The notes under the pieces: generated by a model
Told to the model about the DNA's origin: nothing
Databases searched by the model: none
The model's input: only the letters and a program-made list of their open reading frames with translations
Made by a program: the position numbers and the translations under genes
NCBI GenBank assembly: GCA_023230665.1
Contig: JALNWY010000173.1
Coordinates: forward strand, 1-6,372
Origin: Deltaproteobacteria bacterium
Lineage (GTDB): Bacteria; Desulfobacterota; Desulfomonilia; UBA1062
Direction of reading: 5' to 3'
DNA: 6,372 bases
Shown here: positions 1-6,091 of the stretch, in pieces
Layout: each line of letters starts with the position of its first letter
Numbering within the stretch: position 1 is the first letter of the stretch

Positions 1-1
1 A

Positions 2-268
2 GACGTGCTCAAGGTCGGGCATCACGGTTCCAGAAAAAGCTGTCAGATGATGTTTCTGGAGCAGGTAAGGCCCAGGCTTGCCGTGGTCCCGGTGGGTTAT
101 GGCAATGTCTTTCGCCTGCCGAATCGCCTGTCGCTCAATCGTCTTTATCAACAGGGTGTTACGGTCTGCCGGACCGATGTCGACGGGGAGGTCAAGATAT
201 TTCCGGTTCAAGGCGGCTTGCAGGTAAAGTACGGGAGGCTCCATGCCGATACAGCATTGAACAGATGA
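2..268 (+). CDS. comEC: ComEC/Rec2-type DNA uptake channel protein, C-terminal part (5' end outside window)
   Basis: This frame is open from the window edge and ends at TGA 266-268, giving 88 visible residues. ComEC forms the inner-membrane channel that takes up single-stranded DNA in natural transformation; its C-terminus is a metallo-beta-lactamase-like domain in the periplasm. The visible sequence begins with the family hallmark DVLKVGHHGS and continues with VVPVGYGN, a short helix (LSLNRLYQQGV) and the closing strand CRTDVDGEVKI, in the order seen in ComEC proteins. One departure is notable: where ComEC usually has N-x-F/Y-G-H-P-H, this protein has NVFRLPN, so both histidines are absent. 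A stand-alone MBL-fold protein of the ComEC type cannot be excluded because the membrane part is not in the window. The minor-pilin genes start about 54 bases downstream on the same strand. Confidence 0.85.
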   Translation, partial: DVLKVGHHGSRKSCQMMFLEQVRPRLAVVPVGYGNVFRLPNRLSLNRLYQQGVTVCRTDVDGEVKIFPVQGGLQVKYGRLHADTALNR

Positions 269-285
269 CCTGCGCGTACAGGTCA
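266..285. repeat. Perfect 7-bp inverted repeat over the comEC stop codon
   Basis: The arms TGACCTG (266-272) and CAGGTCA (279-285) are exact reverse complements around a 6-base spacer (cgcgta). The left arm contains the comEC stop codon. As RNA it would form a short hairpin, but no T-tract follows, so it is not a convincing intrinsic terminator. As DNA its symmetry would suit a dimeric regulator in front of the pilin genes. Which role applies, if any, is inference. Confidence 0.5.
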
Positions 286-322
286 GAGGTGGCACCAGCA
301 ATATCAGGAAAATGGAGTGAAC

Positions 323-778
323 ATGAGGTGTTCGGGCAATAAGGGATTTTCTCTTCTGGAACTCATGGTGGTGGTGGTGATCATCGGCATCCTTGCCGCG
401 GCAGCGATCCCGGGTATGGGGGGGTGGCAGGCGAAAAGACAACTCAACTCGGAAGCACGGAACATCGCCTCTCTGCTCCAACAGGCACGGAGCGAGGCTG
501 TCAGCAGAAACAGGGATGTCTGGATGGAGTTTTCTCCCGCAAGTGAGAACTATCTCATGCGGACTGCGACATCGATTCTTACCCCACAGAAAACCCTTCC
601 GGCTGGTGTCGACATGGTAGCAACCACCTTTGACTCAAACCGGGCGATATTTAACAGCAGAGGCTTTGCAACAGGCTCCGGAAGCGTCACGCTTCATGTC
701 GGCGGCAGGCCGAACGACTCAAACTGGACCCGGACCATCTCGGTTACTCTGGGAGGGAGCGTCTCCATAGAGCCATGA
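323..778 (+). CDS. Type IV pilus minor pilin, FimT/FimU (GspH) family
   Basis: This is a 151-aa prepilin. The leader MRCSGNKG is 8 residues and positively charged. It is followed by the prepilin peptidase site G/FSLLEL, with Glu at +5 of the mature protein, and a hydrophobic alpha-1 helix (about residues 9-30). The next stretch (GWQAKRQLNSEARNIASLLQ, then QARSEAVSRNR) is typical of FimT/GspH proteins. I prefer ATG 323, which has GGAG at 314-317 with a 5-base gap. GTG 317 would add two residues and has AGGAA at 306-310, so it remains possible. The family acts in the pilus-priming minor-pilin complex, and some FimT proteins bind DNA during uptake. Oddities are a (GTG)4 run at 368-379 and a seven-G tract at 418-424 inside the gene. 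The stop overlaps the next start by 4 bp. I cannot choose between FimT and FimU, so no symbol is given. Confidence 0.88.
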   Translation: MRCSGNKGFSLLELMVVVVIIGILAAAAIPGMGGWQAKRQLNSEARNIASLLQQARSEAVSRNRDVWMEFSPASENYLMRTATSILTPQKTLPAGVDMVATTFDSNRAIFNSRGFATGSGSVTLHVGGRPNDSNWTRTISVTLGGSVSIEP

Positions 779-1428
779 AGACTATGAAAATACTATCCAA
801 CTCACACGGACTGACTCTGGTTGAGCTGATGATCGTCATGGTGCTGTCCCTGCTGCTCATGGGAGCGGCGTATCTGGCATACCAGACACAGCATGTCTCC
901 AGCACGGTCCAGCATCAGATCGCTCAGGCCCAGCAGGATCTCCGGGTGGCCATGCATATCATCACCAGGGACATCAGGAACGCCGGCGCACAGTCGCCCA
1001 CAGCGAACAACAACGTTCTTCCGGTAGAAGCATCCACGGTAGACAGTACAGGGCTGAACAATATCACCCTCATGATGGACTTGGGTGACGGCATGGGCGG
1101 CGAGCCGAACAACAGCACCGCTGACAAGGGCGAACACCTGTTCTATTACCTGTCCGGTCAGGATCTCGTGCGGATCGATTACAATGGAGTGGGCAGGCAG
1201 ACCATTGCCCAAAACGTCCAGAGCCTCCGGTTTCGGTATTATTCATATGATAAAACAGCCGGATCGAGCACTGAGATCCCGCTTGTCTCACTACCGGGGA
1301 GAGAAGACAAAATCGATTACATAGACGTCGGCATGACGATACGCAGCAAAAACCCAGACCCGGATACGGGCCAGCATATTACCAGAACGCTCAACAGGCG
1401 CATCAAATTGAGAAACAGCGGGCTTTAA
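775..1428 (+). CDS. pilW: Type IV pilus minor pilin PilW (GspJ-like)
   Basis: This is a 217-aa prepilin. A 12-residue leader (MKTMKILSNSHG) precedes the cleavage site G/LTLVEL, with Glu at +5 and a hydrophobic helix of about 20 residues. The following stretch QDLRVAMHIITRDIRNAG is the PilW/GspJ signature region, and the central LFYYLSGQDLVRID plus NVQSLRFRYYS fit the PilW beta domain. The length suits PilW. The start at 775 overlaps the upstream stop as ATGA, which suggests translational coupling. An in-frame ATG at 784 would shorten the leader to 9 residues, and neither start has a strong ribosome site. In T2SS terms this protein joins the I-J-K tip complex. The residue at +1 is Leu rather than the usual Phe, which is tolerated in some prepilins. 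Confidence 0.87.
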   Translation: MKTMKILSNSHGLTLVELMIVMVLSLLLMGAAYLAYQTQHVSSTVQHQIAQAQQDLRVAMHIITRDIRNAGAQSPTANNNVLPVEASTVDSTGLNNITLMMDLGDGMGGEPNNSTADKGEHLFYYLSGQDLVRIDYNGVGRQTIAQNVQSLRFRYYSYDKTAGSSTEIPLVSLPGREDKIDYIDVGMTIRSKNPDPDTGQHITRTLNRRIKLRNSGL

Positions 1429-1453
1429 CCCGTTTAAAGAAGGCTGAGAGACA

Positions 1454-1906
1454 ATGAAGATCTTTCATGTAAACACCGATCATGACCGGCAGATGCTTGA
1501 TCAGGCCCGAAGCGGATTTACCCTTATCGAGCTCGTGGTAGCGATCCTCATCTTCGCCCTGGGCATCATCGGGGTCGCAAAGATGCAGTCGGAGTCGGTC
1601 AAGGGAAATTCCTATGCCATGCAGCTCACCCGGGCAAACAATATCGCACAGGACATGTCGGAATATCTGAAAGTCCTGCCCTTTACGAGCGATTCCCTGG
1701 GCGGGACAAACATCCCGCTGGCCGGAGAGGTAACCAGAGTCGCGTCCGATGTGACCACCGCCGGAATAACTTATGAAAGAGGATGGATCGTCAACCAGAG
1801 TGCCAGTGATGACAATCTGAGAGAGGTCTCAGTCCAGGTCTGGTGGCAGAACAAAGAGCACAGCGTGTCCTTTACCTTCTACAAAGGCAACGGGACAGGC
1901 CTGTAG
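1454..1906 (+). CDS. pilV: Type IV pilus minor pilin PilV (GspI-like)
   Basis: This is a 150-aa prepilin. Cleavage is predicted at ARSG/FTLIEL, with Glu at +5, followed by a hydrophobic helix ending in the PilV-like GIIGVAKMQ and then a polar helix (RANNIAQDMSEYLKVLP). The C-terminal REVSVQVWWQNKEHSVSFTF matches the closing strands of PilV/GspI proteins. The start at 1454 has AGAAGG about 10 bases upstream and gives an unusually long 21-residue leader. The internal ATG at 1493 would give an ordinary 8-residue leader (MLDQARSG) but lacks a visible ribosome site. The gene lies 25 bases after pilW and 13 bases before the preferred pilX start. It is placed after pilW, whereas the common fimU-pilV-pilW-pilX order has it before. 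Confidence 0.85.
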   Translation: MKIFHVNTDHDRQMLDQARSGFTLIELVVAILIFALGIIGVAKMQSESVKGNSYAMQLTRANNIAQDMSEYLKVLPFTSDSLGGTNIPLAGEVTRVASDVTTAGITYERGWIVNQSASDDNLREVSVQVWWQNKEHSVSFTFYKGNGTGL

Positions 1907-1911
1907 AGGAG
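1905..1911 (+). promoter_or_regulatory. Ribosome binding site deciding the pilX start
   Basis: AGAGGAG overlaps the pilV stop (TAG 1904-1906) and sits 8 bases before ATG 1920. The upstream in-frame GTG at 1911 would overlap this site, so ATG 1920 is the better start. Confidence 0.6.
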
Positions 1912-1919
1912 TGGAGGCC

Positions 1920-2405
1920 ATGATTCATAAATATTTTTCCGGCAGGATACAGAACAATGAGGGTGCGGTCATGGTGCTCGTTCTCCTGGTGCTGGTGGCG
2001 ACCATACTCATCGGCACCACCCTCATGCGGTCCGCCACCATCGAAACCAAGATTGCAGGAAACGAGAGAAGGGTCATCCAGAACTTCAACAAGGTCGACA
2101 GCGCCTCTGAGATTGCCCTGGTCCACTCGACCACCTTTGCAGACCACGTCAAGGACAATGTGGGGATGGCTTACGATTTCACCACCTCGGGCATTCTCAG
2201 CGGGGAGATGATCGATCTGGAAACGCTCACGGTCACCCTGCAGAGGAGAGGCAATCCCCCTACCGCCATGAACGAAAAGTACGTATACAGTGTTGCCGGC
2301 AAGACGGAACTCGAAGCAAGATATTATAAAGTCGACGCCCGGCATCAGGGTGAGAATGTCGACGTCCTGGTGTTCAAGATACTACCCCGGGCACAGAAGG
2401 AGTAA
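1920..2405 (+). CDS. pilX: Type IV pilus assembly protein PilX (GspK-like minor pilin)
   Basis: This 161-aa protein has the PilX N-terminal pattern: a short basic/polar leader ending NNEG, then AVMVLVLLVLVATILIGTTL as the membrane helix, then MRSATIETKIAGNERR. The last stretch closely resembles the PilX_N motif (M-R-x-A-T-x-x-x-x-x-A-G-N). The predicted cleavage is G/A after residue 15. Residue +5 is Leu rather than Glu, which is normal for PilX and GspK, the pilins thought to cap the tip because they lack Glu5. The remainder is a small alpha/beta domain without recognisable motifs. I chose ATG 1920, supported by AGAGGAG 8 bases upstream; GTG 1911 would add three residues. The stop lies 4 bases before the pilY1 start, and the pilY1 ribosome site is within the last codons, so translation of the two is probably coupled. 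Confidence 0.85.
   Translation: MIHKYFSGRIQNNEGAVMVLVLLVLVATILIGTTLMRSATIETKIAGNERRVIQNFNKVDSASEIALVHSTTFADHVKDNVGMAYDFTTSGILSGEMIDLETLTVTLQRRGNPPTAMNEKYVYSVAGKTELEARYYKVDARHQGENVDVLVFKILPRAQKE
2397..2402 (+). promoter_or_regulatory. Ribosome binding site deciding the pilY1 start
   Basis: AAGGAG, within AGAAGGAG, ends 7 bases before ATG 2410 and overlaps the end of pilX. The frame is also open back to an ATG at 2290 inside pilX. That extension reads as shadow peptide and would bury the signal sequence, so ATG 2410 is the start. Confidence 0.75.
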
Positions 2406-2409
2406 AAGC

Positions 2410-5400
2410 ATGAGGGTAAAGAATCTTCTTTCAATCTTTGCAGTATGCGGAATTATTTGCCTGCCTTTCGTGACCGCTGCAGATGATACTAGTATATTCG
2501 GCGGAGGAACCCTCGACGTAGAGCCCAATGTGCTGATCATCTTCGATAACTCCGGGAGCATGAACTGGTCCACCGAGCAGTTTCAAGGAACAGCATATGA
2601 CCCTGGCACTATCTATCCAGGGACGCATGACGCGAGATATGTTTATTATAAAGAACGCGGACAGATAAACTGGTATACCTTCAGGAACATAGGAGCGAAT
2701 TATCATGTGGATTCAAATGAGATAGGGTGTCCCGATGCTCGGGAAACCCTGAACACCAAAGGGCACTGGATTGGAAATATATCCAACCGATCTCCTTATG
2801 GCTGCAGCACTCGAGACACGGCAAGAAGGCTTCGGACCGGTAACTACTGGAATTATCTCGACTCTGTTTCTGCCGTGGAGAAGACGCGTTTACAGATAGC
2901 CAAAGAAGTTATCACAGAACTGGTGCAAACTACCACGGGGGTGCGGTTCGGCATCATGATTTTCAACTATAGCGAGGGGGGGCGCCTCATCGCGGACATT
3001 ATAGAAAGGGATGCAAGCGGAATCGCTACTCTGGTAAGCCAGATTAACAAGATCACTGCAGATACATGGACACCGCTGGCAGAAACCCTTGCAGAGGCGG
3101 GTCTCTATTTCGCAGGCAAGAAGTCTTGGGCGAATTCATCTAATACTGTGGGAATGCTTCAAAAATCTACGACATATAAGTCTCCCATTGATCTGCGGTG
3201 TCAGAAGAATTACGTCATCATCATGACGGATGGAGAGCCCACTATGGACAAGGGGAGTATCCTCACTCGGGCTGATTACATCAATGGCAAAGCCATAAAA
3301 GATTACGATGGAGATGGGCGTGAGCCGGGTGGCGCAAATGAGATTTTCTATCCTGACGATGGGAGCGATTACCTTGACGACGTGGCGAAATTTCTCTACG
3401 ACGAGGACCTCCTTTCCGGCAGCATCGTGGATTCGAGCGGCGTCTCGTTTGATAGCGAGGATTACCCCAAACAAAATATCATTACCTATACTGTGGGATT
3501 TGATGTTGATAACGATCTTCTGAAAAGGACCGCTGATGCGAACCACGGGCAGGGCGATTATTACACTACCGAACAGGGGGATAATTTAACCGATATATTT
3601 GAAACAATCATTGCGACCATCTTGGAAACCAGCGTGCAGTTCGTGGCCCCGGTGGTCCCCGTGAACAGAACGAACAGAACGTATGCAGACAACGCCATGT
3701 ACCTAGGGCTGTTTCTTCCCGACAGCTCGGGTTTCTGGAAAGGAAACCTGAAGAAGTTCGGGTTGGGCAACAACGGCATGCTCCTCGACCGTTATGGACA
3801 CGATGCGCTGGATGCTTCAGGATCAATCAAGGAGGGTGCTAAGACCTGCTGGTATGAAGTAACCGGTCCTGAGGGAATCACCGTGAACGTCGGTGGTGCC
3901 GGCATGATTCTTCTGGGGCAGTCAACAAGAAAATTCTATACGCGAAGTTCGGGAAGCTCTCTTCTGGAATTCAATAAGACCAACATATTGCCAACAAATC
4001 TGGGGTTTGCTGATGATACCTATACGACTGAGCGGGATGATCTGGTGGATTATGTGAGGGCTGAGGGAATCTACAGTCCATCAGCCACCGGGAGCAACGC
4101 AAAGCCAAGATCCTGGGTCCTTGGTGATATCCTCCACTCGGAGCCGACGGTACTCTATGACTACGCAGCCAGCACCAACGTGATTTTTGTGGGTGCGAAT
4201 GACGGGTTCCTCCACTGTTTTCTCGACAATGATCACAGCGGAGAAGGGAATGTGAACATCGATCTCAAGGATGACACGCTTACTGAGGCATGGGCATTTG
4301 CGCCCTGGGATCTGCTGCCCAATCTACAAAAACTTCCTCCTGAGAAAGCTACGGCCCACATTCCGGGCGACGCGGTCCACGACTATTTTGTGGATGGCTC
4401 ACCCATCATTTTCAAGCCCAAAGGCACACCCCGGGAGTCATATGTGGTCTTCGGACTCAGGAGAGGCGGAGACAAATACTATTGTCTCAATGTGACCGAC
4501 TATAATTCTCCCACCTTTGCGTGGGAAATCCCAAATAATATTTTGGGCCCCGGCCTTGAAACGCTCGGACAGTCCTGGTGTGCTCCCCGGTTTGTAACGA
4601 TTAAAACTCATTCGGGTGATACAACGGGCAAAGAAGTGCTGCTCTTTGCAGGCGGATACGATACGAATCAGGACAATTCCGATCCAGGCTCGGCTGATTC
4701 AAAAGGCAGGGCCATTTTTGCTGTTGAGCCCGATGCTACGGGCTATACTTTAAACACCAAGATCAAGTTCCATTCCGGCAACTATTCGAACCTGACCTAT
4801 TCGATTGTCGATCTGTGTTCGTTCGACAGCAACGATGACGATTTCGAAGACACCATCTATGCTGGATCTCTCGGAGGAGATCTGTTCGTATTTGCCGATC
4901 GCGATGGAGACGGCACATGGCAGGGCAGGAGGCTGTTCAGCGCAGGGAATGATGGGGGGACCGCGGGCTTGAGAAAATTCATGAAAGCGCCCGGGGTGGT
5001 AAGAATGACCCAGACCTATGATTTCGTCTACATCGGTTCGGGCGATCGGGAAAATCCTCGGGATGACACTGTCACGGACCGGTTCTATGCCATCAAGAAC
5101 AGATGGCCGGGAACATGGTCGGATTCGACAGACACCCTTACCGTGGCTGACCTTGAGGATGTGAGTGTAGATATTTTTAACTCGGGCACTGCAACCGAAG
5201 AAGAAAAAACCTTGAAAGAGCAGTCGCTCAATGCCAAATCCGGGTGGTGGTTCAATCTGCCCAATCTTGGAGAAAAGGTGGTTTCATCCCCGATCGTGTT
5301 CGATAAGGCCGTATGGTTCACCACCTTCAGCCCATCGAGTTCTACAACGGAGAATACCGACCGTTGCTCCCTTCCGGGCGGCGTGGGAACGGCGAGACTC

Positions 5401-5619
5401 TATGCTGTCAACTATAAGACAGGTAGCGCCATGTTCGACCTTGACGAAGATGGTGAGATTGACAGGAGCGTGAATATTGGCGGAGGCATCCCCTCGGACC
5501 CTGTGGTTGTGGTGGCAAAAGAGGGAACGTATATAGCGGTGGGCAGGCAACGCGGGGTGACTCTAGAGGATAGTAGAAGCGGGAACCTTTTCAACAAAAT
5601 ATATTGGATACAGAAGTAA
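2410..5619 (+). CDS. pilY1: PilY1: VWA-domain type IV pilus tip adhesin with PilC-type C-terminal domain
   Basis: This 1069-aa exported protein has a signal peptide of about 24 residues (MRVKNLLSIFAVCGIICLPFVTAA). The N-terminal VWA domain (about residues 38-420) keeps a full MIDAS metal site: D46-NSGSM, T221 in TWTPLAE and D274 in MTDGEP. An insert carries Cys107, Cys132 and the PilY1-typical RLRTGNYWNYL. A linker with FWKGNLKKFGL leads to the Neisseria PilC/PilY1 beta-propeller domain (about 565 to the end). Its family motifs appear in order: LGDILHSEP (571-579), NDGFLHCF (597-604), WAFAPWDLLP (628-637), VDGSP (661-665), RRGGDKYY (684-691), GGYD (748-751), GSGDRENP (876-883) and a GWW...GEKVVSSP segment. 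Calcium-type loops are seen at D298-D302, D830-D834 and D1010-D1018. In characterised bacteria PilY1 primes pilus assembly with the minor pilins, sits at the tip, binds surfaces and controls retraction through calcium. A G7 tract lies at 2976-2982. The N-terminal third is poorer in GC than the propeller. Confidence 0.93.
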   Translation: MRVKNLLSIFAVCGIICLPFVTAADDTSIFGGGTLDVEPNVLIIFDNSGSMNWSTEQFQGTAYDPGTIYPGTHDARYVYYKERGQINWYTFRNIGANYHVDSNEIGCPDARETLNTKGHWIGNISNRSPYGCSTRDTARRLRTGNYWNYLDSVSAVEKTRLQIAKEVITELVQTTTGVRFGIMIFNYSEGGRLIADIIERDASGIATLVSQINKITADTWTPLAETLAEAGLYFAGKKSWANSSNTVGMLQKSTTYKSPIDLRCQKNYVIIMTDGEPTMDKGSILTRADYINGKAIKDYDGDGREPGGANEIFYPDDGSDYLDDVAKFLYDEDLLSGSIVDSSGVSFDSEDYPKQNIITYTVGFDVDNDLLKRTADANHGQGDYYTTEQGDNLTDIFETIIATILETSVQFVAPVVPVNRTNRTYADNAMYLGLFLPDSSGFWKGNLKKFGLGNNGMLLDRYGHDALDASGSIKEGAKTCWYEVTGPEGITVNVGGAGMILLGQSTRKFYTRSSGSSLLEFNKTNILPTNLGFADDTYTTERDDLVDYVRAEGIYSPSATGSNAKPRSWVLGDILHSEPTVLYDYAASTNVIFVGANDGFLHCFLDNDHSGEGNVNIDLKDDTLTEAWAFAPWDLLPNLQKLPPEKATAHIPGDAVHDYFVDGSPIIFKPKGTPRESYVVFGLRRGGDKYYCLNVTDYNSPTFAWEIPNNILGPGLETLGQSWCAPRFVTIKTHSGDTTGKEVLLFAGGYDTNQDNSDPGSADSKGRAIFAVEPDATGYTLNTKIKFHSGNYSNLTYSIVDLCSFDSNDDDFEDTIYAGSLGGDLFVFADRDGDGTWQGRRLFSAGNDGGTAGLRKFMKAPGVVRMTQTYDFVYIGSGDRENPRDDTVTDRFYAIKNRWPGTWSDSTDTLTVADLEDVSVDIFNSGTATEEEKTLKEQSLNAKSGWWFNLPNLGEKVVSSPIVFDKAVWFTTFSPSSSTTENTDRCSLPGGVGTARLYAVNYKTGSAMFDLDEDGEIDRSVNIGGGIPSDPVVVVAKEGTYIAVGRQRGVTLEDSRSGNLFNKIYWIQK

Positions 5620-5635
5620 GAGCTTGAGGTTAAAG

Positions 5636-6091
5636 ATGATGAAAAGAGTATTTTATTATGACCGGGTAATCACTGCACTGTGTGCTGTCATGCTATCAAC
5701 ATTGATTCACGTCCCATATGGCTATGCAACGGACGTCATTGATATGGTAATGGATGACTGGCATCCGGCAGAGATCACAGGAACGATAATGTCCGTGGAT
5801 CAAAAATCCGGTAGCATGGTTGTCAATGAAATCCGAATATTGCTGGCTGATACAGTGACAAAAAATGGAAAGAGGTGTGCCACGCGCATAATGAATGAAA
5901 ACGGAAACGAAATTACCCGGAAAAACCTCAAACAAGGCAGATTTGTGTACATTAAGGCCGGCACGGCGCTGGATCCGGATAAAAAAGTTGAATACGTTGT
6001 GGCAAAGGATATCTATATCCTGTCTGGTTTCATGAGTAGAAGAGAAATGAAAAACAAAGGTATCCTCATGGAACCTGTTACTCCATGGTAA
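5636..6091 (+). CDS. Small exported protein of unknown function downstream of pilY1
   Basis: This 151-aa protein has a signal peptide: basic MMKRVFYYDR, a hydrophobic core to about residue 29, and probable cleavage after GYA (31). The mature part looks like a compact beta-barrel: EITGTIMSVDQKSGSMVV, then a strand ending in VNEIRILLADT, a polar hairpin rich in N and K, and then QGRFVYIKAG and YVVAKDIYIL. The order 'G-x-I-x-x-V-D...V-V-N...G-x-x-V' is that of small OB-like or DUF5666-like domains; this is a pattern impression, not an assignment. It lies 16 bases after pilY1 with GAGG at 5626-5629, 6 bases before ATG 5636, so it looks co-transcribed. A TTG at 5624 would add four residues but has a poorer site. 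Being exported and next to pilY1, it may help PilY1 or pilus assembly in the periplasm (inference). It is clearly AT-richer than the pilin genes. Confidence 0.8.
   Translation: MMKRVFYYDRVITALCAVMLSTLIHVPYGYATDVIDMVMDDWHPAEITGTIMSVDQKSGSMVVNEIRILLADTVTKNGKRCATRIMNENGNEITRKNLKQGRFVYIKAGTALDPDKKVEYVVAKDIYILSGFMSRREMKNKGILMEPVTPW

Noticed and set aside
257..282. Sigma-70-like TTGAAC box upstream of the pilin genes
   Set aside because: It matches only 4 of 6 bases of the -35 consensus, and no acceptable -10 box lies 16-18 bases downstream.
290..305. Sigma-54-like element TGGCAC before the fimT-type gene
   Set aside because: The -24-like half is present, but the required GC at the -12 spacing is absent (bases 303-304 are at), so it does not meet the consensus.
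368..379. Four tandem GTG codons in fimT
   Set aside because: A run of Val in the pilin transmembrane helix is normal, and triplet changes would keep the frame.
802..1212. Long - strand ORF opposite pilW
   Set aside because: It mirrors pilW codons, gives a His- and Val-rich peptide without motifs, and the pilW reading has strong family signatures.
1423..1439. Inverted repeat CTTTAA / TTAAAG over the pilW stop
   Set aside because: It is a 6-bp AT-rich stem with no T-tract, sitting in a 25-base gap within the operon; this is within chance expectation.
1872..2345. 157-codon - strand ORF opposite pilX
   Set aside because: The pilX frame carries the PilX_N motif and fits the operon. The antisense frame has no recognisable domain or ribosome site and is a codon shadow.
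2290..2409. A 40-residue N-terminal extension of pilY1 from ATG 2290
   Set aside because: It lies inside pilX in another frame, its peptide is basic and irregular, and it would hide a clear signal peptide that starts at 2410 behind a strong AAGGAG site.
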